A stretch of 64,000 nucleotides of DNA from a bacterium (lineage in GTDB: Bacteria > Patescibacteriota > Patescibacteriia > 2-12-FULL-60-25). The position numbers were made by a program, and so were the translations under genes. The notes beneath the pieces are model-generated. The model made no database searches. It had not been told where the DNA came from and worked only from the letters and a program-made list of their open reading frames with translations. Shown one piece after another: positions 42,721-50,843 of the stretch (position 1 is its first letter; every line of letters begins with the position of its first letter). The stretch is taken from positions 626,625 through 690,624 of the forward strand of contig JAJYXM010000016.1 in assembly GCA_021796435.1 (NCBI GenBank), given 5' to 3'.

Positions 42721-44183
42721 ATCATTGGTGTAGTTGAAGCCGTCTGCGTCGTATCGGGAGCGGATGAGGCGACCGACGTGACAGGCTTTAAGTTGAAGGT
42801 ATCGCCGATAGGATAGCTCGAAATCAGCTTATCGGGAACGGTCACGATGTTCTTCCATTTCCAACCCATGCCTTCGAAGACCGCAGCGCTCGGGATGGGG
42901 CGTAGGGCGCCTTCATCCACGACATAGACCGTTGTGGTCTTGTCGCCTTTGACCAGCTCGGCATTATGGAAAGTATAGTCAGGCGCCGACGCGTAGGCGT
43001 CCAGGGTCTTGGTCGTGACCTGCTTGGGTTTCCAGTTCTTGAAGTAGAGGTTGAGGATGGCGGCGCTGGGGATCAGATGCTTGCCGTCATCATCGACGTA
43101 CCAGACTTTCTTCGTGGTCTTGTCCTGCATCAGCACGCCCTGGGGGAATTCGGTGTTCTCATCGATATCCTTGGCTATAGGATAATCCGCAAGATCAGCA
43201 TCCTCCACATCGATGACCTCATCTTCGTTGAAGCTGAATTTATTGAAGACCTCCATGGTCGTGATATGGCGGAGTCCCGTATCGCTCAAGAGCCAGATGC
43301 GGTGCTCCGGATCCTTCAGCAAGGCGTATTTGGGGAACTGTATGGTCGTCCCGTCAGGATATGCCGCGAGTTCGGTATCCGATGTCTCGACGACCTTGTT
43401 TTCATCGACCATCGAGGCCATGACCACAGGACTGGCGAAGGGCCGTTTTTCACCCAAGCGGATCAGGTAGGTCTTTCCGGAAGGCGTGCCGCGCACGACG
43501 CTACCGTCAGGGAAGGTCAGGCTGAACCAGCGATGCCAGATGCGCCAAAGGTTCAGGTTGCCGTGTATGTGCGGAGTGTAGCTATACAGCATGGCGGTGG
43601 CGTTGTTGACCGGAGTCACGACCATGCCATCGATCGGGATGGCTTGCCCGGCCGCCTTACCCGCGATCGTCTGGCCTTTCATCAGGATCTGGAAAAGATA
43701 TTTTTCCCGATGCTGTTTGGCTGCCCACTCGAGTTGTGCGGCGAAGCCTTTGAAGTTCTGGATGGCGGGATCGTCTTTGCTGCAGCTGTCGCAGACGCCA
43801 TAACCGGCGGCCCAATCCATCTGGCGTTGGCTGGGGTTAGGGTCTTCGACAAGCGACTGTTCCTTCTGCAGCAGGACCATCAGATACTTGGGGTTCATCT
43901 TGTAGCTCTGCGAGACGCGCCAGATTATTTCGGCTGCCGTCTTCGGGACTCCGTCGATGTCGGTGGTGACGTAATCAGCCAAGGTCCCCTTGGAACGCAG
44001 GAAACTGACCATGCGGTCATAGCTCATGCCGTTGGCGTCGAAAATATCGTCATCGTCGAGTATATGGTCAGGATCGAAGCCCGGATCCATATCCACGGTC
44101 TGCGCTTTGATCGCGAAAGGGAACACGAGTTGGAAGACGCTGGCGATCAATAAACAATAAGTAGCGAATTTCTTCGTTTGCAT
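42717..44183 (-). CDS. Secreted protein with lysozyme-like domain and surface repeats
   Basis: The ATG at 44183 gives a signal peptide (TYCLLIASVFQLVFPFAIKA). Residues about 40-200 contain EIIWRVSQSYKMNPKYLMVL followed by QKEQSLVE, where the glutamate sits as in lytic transglycosylase-like folds, and WAAGYGVCDSCS. Then come at least three degenerate repeats of about 55 residues (such as RIWLLSDTGLRHITTMEVF, VWYVDDDGKHLIPSAAILN, VYVVDEGALRPIPSAAVFE), each ending near a YP or AP turn. I know such repeats from envelope proteins of Patescibacteria. It probably binds or cleaves peptidoglycan on the cell surface. It overlaps the next gene by four bases. Confidence 0.72.
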   Translation of the reverse strand: MQTKKFATYCLLIASVFQLVFPFAIKAQTVDMDPGFDPDHILDDDDIFDANGMSYDRMVSFLRSKGTLADYVTTDIDGVPKTAAEIIWRVSQSYKMNPKYLMVLLQKEQSLVEDPNPSQRQMDWAAGYGVCDSCSKDDPAIQNFKGFAAQLEWAAKQHREKYLFQILMKGQTIAGKAAGQAIPIDGMVVTPVNNATAMLYSYTPHIHGNLNLWRIWHRWFSLTFPDGSVVRGTPSGKTYLIRLGEKRPFASPVVMASMVDENKVVETSDTELAAYPDGTTIQFPKYALLKDPEHRIWLLSDTGLRHITTMEVFNKFSFNEDEVIDVEDADLADYPIAKDIDENTEFPQGVLMQDKTTKKVWYVDDDGKHLIPSAAILNLYFKNWKPKQVTTKTLDAYASAPDYTFHNAELVKGDKTTTVYVVDEGALRPIPSAAVFEGMGWKWKNIVTVPDKLISSYPIGDTFNLKPVTSVASSAPDTTQTASTTPMI

Positions 44184-44297
44184 GTGGTTACGGTAACATA
44201 AAATAGGGGTAGAGGGTAGAAGACAGGGGAAGAAGGTCATTTAGGGATGAGATAAATCGTCATTAAGAGCTAGTTCTACCCATGCAGAGTATGTTCG

Positions 44298-44313
44298 TGC
44301 TAAGATTCACGCA
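44298..44313 (+). promoter_or_regulatory. Extended -10 box of a leaderless GT-C gene transcript
   Basis: TGCTAAGAT with TAAGAT at 44301-44306 lies six bases before the ATG at 44313, placing the likely transcription start on the start codon. No clear -35 is seen at the right distance, as expected for extended -10 promoters. Confidence 0.55.
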
Positions 44314-45875
44314 TGCAAAAGTCAGGTAAAGCCATCATTTATCTTGGGATTTTTGTCTTGGGGATAACTCTGTTCGGTGTGATCCCACGTCTGTTTTTGG
44401 ACGTGTATATGAGTCCGGACGAGACAGCGGTGGCGGTCAGCGCAAAATTTTTGGCGCAACATGGCACGATGAAGATAGCTGATCCGCTTTTGGCACGATT
44501 CCCATGGTTGCATCCTCGCAGCTTCGTGAGCCAAGGGGGCTATATGGTGCCGGTCGGTTTTTTGGGCTTACCGATCCTGATGGCGCTGGTCTATCTTTTT
44601 TTCGGGCAGTTCGCCACGCTTTGGTTCACTCCGCTGTTAGCGCTGTCGGTCGTCATACCTCTTTGGAACCTGACGAAAAAGATGGGTTCCGCGGCGCAGA
44701 TACTCGCGTCGTTGACATGGCTGACTTTCCCGACTGTGATCCTTTACGCGAATCGCGGGCTTTTTCCGAATCTGATTGTCGTTGCTTTGTGTATTTGGGC
44801 CATGTACCTGTTTTGGATCGTCTGGGGTGAGAAGAACCGTGCCAAGGATCCGGCGCAATATCTCTATCTCGGTGTAGCGGGGCTTGCATCGGGCACGGCT
44901 CTGGCCATACGGCCGGTAGAGGCTTTTTGGATTGCGGTTTGGTTCGCGGCGATATTGGCCATCAGATGGGATGTCATCAGGACGGATCGGGCGAAGTATA
45001 AAAAAGCGGCACTGTTCGTCTTGGCCGGCTCTATGGTGCCTTTGATCGCGGCTTGGTTCTCATATAAGACGTATGGCTCCTTCTTGGCCATCGGCTATAA
45101 TCTGCGCGATACCGTCTTGGCGCCGCAAGCGAGTTCGGTCGGTCAAGTGAGTCAGAATCTTTTGCCTTTCGGCCTGCATCCAAGGGCACTCTGGGCGAAT
45201 TTCCGTGACTATCTTTTCGGTATGTATTGGCCTTGGCTTTTGGCCGCAGGTTTGGCCATCTATTTCACCTGGAAAGGCAGGACTGCCAAGATTTTGGCCG
45301 CGGCTGGGTTTTTGACGACGATTGTCCTGGCTATCGTCTATGGACAGGCCCTGTATCAGGACCATGTAGGAGTGAATGTCGTATCCATAGGGAATTCTTT
45401 CTTGCGTTATTTCTTGCCTTTGACGCCGTTTTTCGTCCTGTCTGTCGCAGCCACGGTCCAGGCGATACAGAAAAGATTCGGCCAACCCAAGGGACTTGCC
45501 TTATTCATCATCCCGTTTTTGGCTTTGTCGGTATATGGCACTTACTTAGGCCTATACCAGGACGGTGAAGGCGCGGCGATATCGGATCAGGAGCTTTTGC
45601 GTTATGCCGAGATCCGACAACAGGCGCAAGCCCAAGCGGGCGAGGACGCTGTCGTTTTATCCGACCGCAGCGATAAGATATTCTTTCCCCAGTTCGACGC
45701 CGTGAGTCCTATGCCCGAAGATGATAGGATGAAGGAGCTCGCAGCGCAGAATAAGGTCTTGATGTTCATGACGACGCAAGACGAGGCGGGCATGGTCGAT
45801 TGGCAGGCGCGCGGTTTCAACCTGATGCCGCTCTTCAGCAGCAGCAACCAGACCTTATACGAACTAAGTCTGTGA
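44313..45875 (+). CDS. GT-C membrane glycosyltransferase (GT39/ArnT-like)
   Basis: A 520-residue protein with 10-12 membrane helices. The first outside loop has VYMSPDETAVAVSAKFLAQH, holding the acidic Asp-Glu pair typical of GT39-type enzymes that use a lipid-phosphate sugar. It should transfer a sugar to a lipid or protein outside the membrane. The following gene overlaps by four bases (GTGA) and encodes a membrane-bound extracytoplasmic protein, perhaps a partner. Confidence 0.78.
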   Translation: MQKSGKAIIYLGIFVLGITLFGVIPRLFLDVYMSPDETAVAVSAKFLAQHGTMKIADPLLARFPWLHPRSFVSQGGYMVPVGFLGLPILMALVYLFFGQFATLWFTPLLALSVVIPLWNLTKKMGSAAQILASLTWLTFPTVILYANRGLFPNLIVVALCIWAMYLFWIVWGEKNRAKDPAQYLYLGVAGLASGTALAIRPVEAFWIAVWFAAILAIRWDVIRTDRAKYKKAALFVLAGSMVPLIAAWFSYKTYGSFLAIGYNLRDTVLAPQASSVGQVSQNLLPFGLHPRALWANFRDYLFGMYWPWLLAAGLAIYFTWKGRTAKILAAAGFLTTIVLAIVYGQALYQDHVGVNVVSIGNSFLRYFLPLTPFFVLSVAATVQAIQKRFGQPKGLALFIIPFLALSVYGTYLGLYQDGEGAAISDQELLRYAEIRQQAQAQAGEDAVVLSDRSDKIFFPQFDAVSPMPEDDRMKELAAQNKVLMFMTTQDEAGMVDWQARGFNLMPLFSSSNQTLYELSL

Positions 45876-47323
45876 TCTTACCGAAACCTTTATCTTACAT
45901 CCTACTTGCGTTGCCGTGGCTGGCCGCAGTTTTTTTGGTCTTTTGGCCGATCGTCATGCGCTTCCCGCCCTCCGGCATCTTCGCGGTGCAGACCGATCTG
46001 GTCCGGGGCAGTGCCTGGATAAACCCTTTTTTGCCGAGCGAGCGTGTGACGCCACCGGGTAAGCAGGCGGATGGTTGGGTCGGGCAAGCCATCATAGACG
46101 ATCCCGTATATTTCACCTCCGTCGTTCCCGGACCGTATCAGACGGTCGATGTGAGCGTAGAATATAAGACCATCAGACAGCCGGTGCTAGAATTCGGTTT
46201 GACCCGAGACGCGGCCGGTCAGCAGTTGGAGATGCGTCCCATGTATTCCGAAGAGATGGATAACGCGCATTGGAGCAAAGTCGATAAGCCTGTCCCGGCG
46301 TATGTCTTCGATGGCGCGACAGCTGTCTTGAGCAAGCAAGACGTGTCGTCGTTAGCGGTATGGGATGCCACCAGCGTTTCGCCTGCGGTCTATGATGGAG
46401 CTGCGGGCGCGGCGCAAGATACGAAGATCTCCTTACGCGGTGCCCATGACTTCTATTTCATCCCGACCACGCCATTCAGGACGGTGTTCAGTCTGCAGGC
46501 GGCGAACCGCGATCAAGGTAATGATACGGTGGGCTTCAGGATTTTCTGCGGAAACGAAGAGATTGCGCAGGACGCAGTCGGCGCTTCGGGGAGCAGGGAC
46601 GTAAAGATGGGCAAGGAATTCAAGCATACGATATCGATTGAGGATCCGAAGCATTGCGTCTATCGCGTTTCAGTCGTCATGAGCGACGACGTCTTCATCC
46701 GCAACGTCAATACGACGGCCAAACATTGGGTGGTGGGCCCTAGGTTGAATTTCGGAGACCTCGTCGGTTTCGCCACGACTACGCAAGTCGGCTTGGCCTG
46801 GACGAATTCCCGTCACATCGTAGCGGAGACATTCCACAATGAAGGTCTCCAGACAGTTTCATTCGGCCAAAAGACGGTGACGCTCAAGAAGACGCATACG
46901 ACCGTAAGGGCAAATCGTGATTTGGCGGATACGGGATTGGCCGTGCTGAAGGCGCCGTTGGGTGATGTGCGGATCGTGGCTGACGGATATTTTTCCTTCA
47001 CGCCACAGAGCTATTTCGAGCCGCAGCCGCGCAGGTTCAGCGATTCGACCCAACTCGCGGCGGAAGGCGTCAAGGCCGTACTGACGGATTACGAAAAACC
47101 GGAACTGTTATCCGACGGTTGGATGAAGTCGCATTTCACGTTCAGCCTGAACCCGAACATGGATAGATTGAAGTTCGTGCTGTCTGCGCCGGGCATCATG
47201 TCGCGGTCCGGCGCGGTCTATGTCCGTAAGATCTCATTGGATTATAAACGCCAGGCGGTGGACCTGCATGACTGGTTCGGGATATTGCGCAGCGAAGCGG
47301 CGAATGCTTGGCACAGGTTCTGA
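45872..47323 (+). CDS. Membrane-anchored extracytoplasmic protein of unknown function
   Basis: Not recognised. The GTG at 45872 overlaps the preceding stop and gives an N-terminal signal anchor (LSYILLALPWLAAVFLVFWP). The remaining 450 residues look like beta-rich jelly-roll domains (LEFGLTRDAAG, DFYFIPTTPFRTVFSL, HFTFSLNPNMDRLKFVLSAP) without cysteine pairs or catalytic signatures. It is co-translated with the GT-C enzyme and the small membrane protein after it, which suggests a surface glycan or adhesion role. Confidence 0.65.
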   Translation: MILPKPLSYILLALPWLAAVFLVFWPIVMRFPPSGIFAVQTDLVRGSAWINPFLPSERVTPPGKQADGWVGQAIIDDPVYFTSVVPGPYQTVDVSVEYKTIRQPVLEFGLTRDAAGQQLEMRPMYSEEMDNAHWSKVDKPVPAYVFDGATAVLSKQDVSSLAVWDATSVSPAVYDGAAGAAQDTKISLRGAHDFYFIPTTPFRTVFSLQAANRDQGNDTVGFRIFCGNEEIAQDAVGASGSRDVKMGKEFKHTISIEDPKHCVYRVSVVMSDDVFIRNVNTTAKHWVVGPRLNFGDLVGFATTTQVGLAWTNSRHIVAETFHNEGLQTVSFGQKTVTLKKTHTTVRANRDLADTGLAVLKAPLGDVRIVADGYFSFTPQSYFEPQPRRFSDSTQLAAEGVKAVLTDYEKPELLSDGWMKSHFTFSLNPNMDRLKFVLSAPGIMSRSGAVYVRKISLDYKRQAVDLHDWFGILRSEAANAWHRF

Positions 47324-47328
47324 ATCAT

Positions 47329-47694
47329 ATGACACCGTTGGAGCTACTCGAAAAGTTTTATCGGCAAAGCGCCATCGCTGCGGCTTTCGTCTGTCTTGTC
47401 TGGTTGGCGATGGAAAAGTTCGTGCCTGGTTTCATCGTCCCGTTCGCCAATCTGCCGCTTTTCGTCCTGGTCGTGCTGTTTTTCTTGGCTTCGAGCGTTT
47501 TTCTGTCGTCTGCGACTAATGCACCGAACATCGTCATGCGGTTTTTGGTCTTTGTCGTCGCTGCGTCTATCGGTTGGTATGCTTATGCGAAGGTGGAGAT
47601 GACGACGATGGGTTTGGCCTTGGCGTTAGTGACGGGCGCTGCGAGCCTCGTGCTGTTGATGGAACTTTCGAATCCGGGACAAAACCATGATTGA
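47329..47694 (+). CDS. Small integral membrane protein
   Basis: Not recognised. 121 residues with four likely membrane helices (near 20-34, 42-60, 70-88 and 95-113) and short loops. It follows the jelly-roll protein by five bases and is the last gene of that operon. Confidence 0.65.
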   Translation: MTPLELLEKFYRQSAIAAAFVCLVWLAMEKFVPGFIVPFANLPLFVLVVLFFLASSVFLSSATNAPNIVMRFLVFVVAASIGWYAYAKVEMTTMGLALALVTGAASLVLLMELSNPGQNHD

Positions 47695-47724
47695 GAGGGA
47701 CTGAGCTGAATTAATCTTGAATCA

Positions 47725-47730
47725 TATAAT
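47725..47730 (+). promoter_or_regulatory. -10 box upstream of the HIT gene
   Basis: A perfect TATAAT lies 11 bases before the ATG at 47742, in the same spacing as at 14539. No convincing -35 box is present. Confidence 0.45.
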
Positions 47731-47741
47731 CAAGAATAAAT

Positions 47742-48149
47742 ATGGAAGATTGCCTATTCTGCAAAATCATTAATAAGGAGATACCGTCGACACAGGTCTA
47801 TGAGGACGATACGGTTTACGCATTCTTGGACATCCACCCGGTGAATCCTGGGCATGTGCTGATTGCGCCGAAGAAACACAGCACGAACCTGATGGACATC
47901 GAAGATGCGGACATGGAAGCGGTCATACGTCTGTCGAAGAAGATTGCGCAAGCATTGACGGCGCAAGGCGCGGCCGGAATAAATCTAGAGATGAATAATG
48001 GCCAGGTTGCGGGCCAGGTGATACCGCATACGCATCTGCATGTCGTGCCGCGCACCGAATCCGATGGCCTGAAGCATTGGCCGGGAAAGGAATACGCCCC
48101 GGGCGAGGCGGAGGCAGTGGCGGAGGGGATAAGAAAAAACCTACAATAA
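47742..48149 (+). CDS. HIT-family nucleotide hydrolase (HinT-like)
   Basis: A 135-residue histidine-triad protein. CLFCKIINKEIPSTQVYE gives the N-terminal zinc-type cysteines, AFLDIHPVNPGHVLIAPKKH is the core strand region, and the triad HTHLHVVP is complete. HinT proteins hydrolyse aminoacyl- or lysyl-AMP and related phosphoramidates. It is a single gene with a -10 box upstream and a shared terminator downstream. Confidence 0.93.
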   Translation: MEDCLFCKIINKEIPSTQVYEDDTVYAFLDIHPVNPGHVLIAPKKHSTNLMDIEDADMEAVIRLSKKIAQALTAQGAAGINLEMNNGQVAGQVIPHTHLHVVPRTESDGLKHWPGKEYAPGEAEAVAEGIRKNLQ

Positions 48150-48156
48150 CGGCGAA

Positions 48157-48185
48157 GCGGTCGGAGAAGTCTCCGGCCGCTTTTC
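48157..48185. terminator. Bidirectional terminator between converging genes
   Basis: GCGG-T-CGGAG and CTCCG-G-CCGC form a stem with an AAGT loop followed by TTTTC. On the other strand the stem is followed by a looser T-rich stretch. It separates the HIT gene (plus) from the gene at 48193 (minus). Confidence 0.75.
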
Positions 48186-48192
48186 GGTTGGT

Positions 48193-48699
48193 TCAGGGCT
48201 TGACCTCGAAATCGTCGGACACGGTGACGTCCAAGGCCAGCAGAAGGTGATGCTGCTCGTGGGATCGGCTCCGCTCCGAGAGTTGACGCGCAAGGCTGTT
48301 CTGTAGGTCGCGTGCAGCGTGGATGTGCATACCCGTCCCGTTCGACTGCATGAGGATGAGCGCTTTGCCGCTGAACGGCGAGAACCCCTTGAGTTCCTGG
48401 AATTCCTGTCCATCGACCCAGTCGCCGCACTGTCCGAGGATGAGGGCGAAGAGCCGAGACCAGGCCTTGCGGTTTTTCCGCACCAGGAAGTCGAGGAACA
48501 GCGCGGCGCCGTCTTCACGGCTCGAACCTCCTTCGACCACGAAGAGCCAGTTTTGGTAAGCCATGACATCGTTCACGGCCGTGGCTTGTTTTTCCTTGTC
48601 CCATTGATCCTTCAGCAGCGCCAGGATCGAACGGACAAGGGCGATCCGGCGTTCGTGCGCCAGCGTCATTCGGAACGCATCAGTCATCCCATCGCTCAT
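48193..48699 (-). CDS. Protein of unknown function with strong ribosome binding site
   Basis: Not recognised. A 168-residue soluble protein with several tryptophans (NWLFVVEGGSS, AWSRLFALILGQCGDW) and a short glycine/histidine stretch (SNGTGMHIHAARDLQ). No membrane helix or catalytic motif is visible. GGAGGT lies about eight bases before the ATG. It is free-standing, with a TTGACA promoter and a terminator, like the other isolated genes in this window. Confidence 0.65.
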   Translation of the reverse strand: MSDGMTDAFRMTLAHERRIALVRSILALLKDQWDKEKQATAVNDVMAYQNWLFVVEGGSSREDGAALFLDFLVRKNRKAWSRLFALILGQCGDWVDGQEFQELKGFSPFSGKALILMQSNGTGMHIHAARDLQNSLARQLSERSRSHEQHHLLLALDVTVSDDFEVKP

Positions 48700-48731
48700 G
48701 GTATTTACCTCCGCAAAAAAGATCCGTCGGT

Positions 48732-48760
48732 ATCTTCAGGCAAATAGAAAAAAGTGTCAA
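48732..48760 (-). promoter_or_regulatory. Promoter of the minus-strand gene at 48193-48699
   Basis: On the minus strand TTGACA (48760-48755), 17 bases, then GAAGAT (48737-48732). Both boxes and the spacing are identical to those of the promoter at 29372-29400. The leader is about 25-30 bases with GGAGG near its end. Confidence 0.5.
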
Positions 48761-48769
48761 TCATCATTC

Positions 48770-48807
48770 AGATCCCGGCTCTCGTTCCATTTGGCCGGGA
48801 TGACAAG
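48770..48807. repeat. Palindromic repeat upstream of two minus-strand genes
   Basis: GATCCCGGCTCTCGTTCC and GGCCGGGATGACAAGAAAA are the ends of the palindromic family; the inner part resembles that of the 35402 copy (CGCTCCG...TTGGCCGGG). It lies between the genes at 48193 and 48845. Confidence 0.7.
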
Positions 48808-48844
48808 AAAAGTTCGGGACCGCAATGTCGAAGAAGCGTCAAAA

Positions 48845-49507
48845 TTAAATTTCGCCTTCCCACTCTGAATAGAATTGTTCCAGATATTTTTCCATGAAGG
48901 CGTGGCGCTGTTCAGCCAGACGTCTTCCGGTCTCGGTGTTCATCCTGTCCTTGAGCAACAGAAGTTTTTCGTAGAAGTGGTTGAGCGTCGGAGCGGCAGC
49001 TTTCTTGTATTCCTCCTTGGTCATCTCAAGATTCGGTCTGATATCGGGGTTGTAGAGTTCGCGTCCGACGTGTCCGCCGAAGTTGAAGGCCCGGGCGATG
49101 CCGATGGCGCCCATGGCATCGAGCCGATCTGCGTCTTGGATGACGTCGAGTTCGGGCGACCTGAACTTCTGTTCATGCTTGCCGCCTTTGAACGAAATGT
49201 TGGCGACGATCAAACCCACGTGTTCCACGACGCCTTCGTCTAACCCGAGTTCCGAAAGGAATCCGCGGGCCGTGCGCGGGCCGATGTCCTCATCTCCGTC
49301 GTGGAATTTGGAATCCGCGATATCGTGCAACAGCGCGCCGAGCTCGACGACGAAAGTATCGACTGATTCGTGTTCAGCGATGTGCTTGGCGGTCGTCCAG
49401 ACGCGATGGATATGCCACCAATCATGGCCTGCTTCGGCGCCGGAAAGCCGTTGTTTCACGAATCCGACGGTCTTATCGATTACGGCTCGTCGATCCATGT
49501 CGTTCAT
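48845..49507 (-). CDS. HD-domain phosphohydrolase (YedJ-like)
   Basis: A 220-residue HD-superfamily protein. The metal ligands are in GHDWWHIHRVW, LGALLHDIADSKF and, later, IQDADRLDAMGAIG. NFGGHVG and the C-terminal EKLLLLKDRMNTETGR helix resemble the YedJ group. These are phosphohydrolases of uncertain substrate. The ATG at 49507 overlaps the stop of the PEGA gene by three bases, which sets the start and implies coupling. Confidence 0.82.
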   Translation of the reverse strand: MNDMDRRAVIDKTVGFVKQRLSGAEAGHDWWHIHRVWTTAKHIAEHESVDTFVVELGALLHDIADSKFHDGDEDIGPRTARGFLSELGLDEGVVEHVGLIVANISFKGGKHEQKFRSPELDVIQDADRLDAMGAIGIARAFNFGGHVGRELYNPDIRPNLEMTKEEYKKAAAPTLNHFYEKLLLLKDRMNTETGRRLAEQRHAFMEKYLEQFYSEWEGEI

Positions 49508-50802
49508 TCTACCGTCAATACCCATAAGCCTGTATGGTCATCGCGCGTGGCGAGAATGTATAGCTTGCCGTCGTAGTACGCGAAATCGCTAACTTCATCG
49601 AAAGTCGCGAGAGGGGAGATTTGCCTGCCGTCGCGCGGATCGAGGTTGATGACGCGTACGTCTTTTTCCGTGGCGTAGAATATGTTGTCGCCGCTTGCGT
49701 GCCAGGCGGCGTTCAGGATGCGGTCGCTTTGGCGCAGGATGAGGTCAGGCTCGGAAAGCGGGTCCCAGACCAGAAGTTCAGTCCCGTTGACGAAAAGGTA
49801 GTAATCCGTTTTTTTGTTGATCAACAGACGAGGCGAGTCTCCGGTGATCTTCCGATATTGCGGTGGATTGCTTTCGGTCTGCAAAGAAAGCCAGTCCCAA
49901 CCATCGTTAAGCAGGAGGAAATTGTTCTGTGAGACGTAGAAGTTCCAATCGCCGGAAGGCAAAAGCAGCGCGCGTGTCGGATCCTTCAGTGTCGTATAGA
50001 GCAAAGCTGGAGTGTCAGTGGCGGTCTTCAGATCGGCGGTGTCGTTGGTGTCGATCAGCGGTTTTTCCAGCGGCACTTTCTCTAACGCATAGTTGCTGGT
50101 CTGCAGTATCGTCTGGACGCTGTGATCGATTCCGACCAGCCGGTTGCCTTCCCAGCGATAGGCGCCGTCGGGCAGCGTGAGCGGTTCGTGTTTCGCGAAA
50201 GAATCGATGAGCCAGGCCTTGTTCTCGTCCACCGCCCGCATCAGCGCATAGCGGGAGTTGTCGGACCAGACGAAGGTCAGATCGTCAGGGGTAGGATCGT
50301 CGATCACGGATTTTTGCGTCTTGAAGTCCTTGGTGGTGTAGATCTCGATTTCCGTGCTGGAAGGAGTAAGCGTGTCGATGGTCACGAGACGTGTACCGTC
50401 AGGACTGATCGCGGCGTGCGACGCAGAGCTATCTGCCGTGAACTGCGGTTCCGATTTTTTCCACAGATAGGCGGAGTTGGCGAAAGTGACTTTTTCGGAA
50501 TGGACGTCAAGCGATTTCGACCATGAGGTATAGCCGGTGCGTTCCATCGTGTATTTGTGCGTACCTGGAGCCATATCCTGGATAGTGTAAGGCGTGACTT
50601 TATCCAGGGGACGGTCATCGACGGAGATGGAGGCGCCAGTCGGGATAGAATCCAAGATGACGGTGCCGTTCCTTTCGACCTTGCCTTTCTTGGGGTTCCA
50701 GCGGTAACCAGACGTATAAAAAAGTATCGCAGGCGCTACGGCGATGAAAACTACGGCGAAAATCAGAGGCAGGATCCTGCGGTGAAAAGGCGCTTTATGC
50801 AT
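49504..50802 (-). CDS. PEGA-domain membrane-anchored protein with propeller-like region
   Basis: A 432-residue protein with a membrane anchor at about 10-31 (ILPLIFAVVFIAVAPAILFY). A PEGA domain of about 60 residues follows (VILDSIPTGASISVDDRPLD, MAPGTHKYTMERTGY). The rest has repeated strands of the type ISPDGTRLVTIDT and DVRVINLDPRDGRQ, consistent with a beta-propeller. PEGA domains are common in surface proteins. It is co-translated with the HD protein. No enzyme motif is seen. Confidence 0.75.
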   Translation of the reverse strand: MHKAPFHRRILPLIFAVVFIAVAPAILFYTSGYRWNPKKGKVERNGTVILDSIPTGASISVDDRPLDKVTPYTIQDMAPGTHKYTMERTGYTSWSKSLDVHSEKVTFANSAYLWKKSEPQFTADSSASHAAISPDGTRLVTIDTLTPSSTEIEIYTTKDFKTQKSVIDDPTPDDLTFVWSDNSRYALMRAVDENKAWLIDSFAKHEPLTLPDGAYRWEGNRLVGIDHSVQTILQTSNYALEKVPLEKPLIDTNDTADLKTATDTPALLYTTLKDPTRALLLPSGDWNFYVSQNNFLLLNDGWDWLSLQTESNPPQYRKITGDSPRLLINKKTDYYLFVNGTELLVWDPLSEPDLILRQSDRILNAAWHASGDNIFYATEKDVRVINLDPRDGRQISPLATFDEVSDFAYYDGKLYILATRDDHTGLWVLTVE

Positions 50803-50807
50803 ATGGA

Positions 50808-50836
50808 TTGACTAGGGTAGATTATCATCTTATTAT
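50808..50836 (+). promoter_or_regulatory. Leaderless promoter of the S41 peptidase gene
   Basis: TTGACT (50808-50813), 17 bases, TATTAT (50831-50836). The ATG at 50844 is seven bases after the -10 box, so the transcript should start at or one base before the start codon. This also fixes the start, against an in-frame ATG at 50808 that overlaps the -35 box. Confidence 0.75.
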
Positions 50837-50843
50837 CGATAAC

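Noticed and set aside
42966-44153. 395-codon plus-strand frame opposite the secreted lysozyme-like protein
   Set aside because: The minus strand has a signal peptide, repeats and a four-base overlap with its neighbour; the plus frame has none of these.
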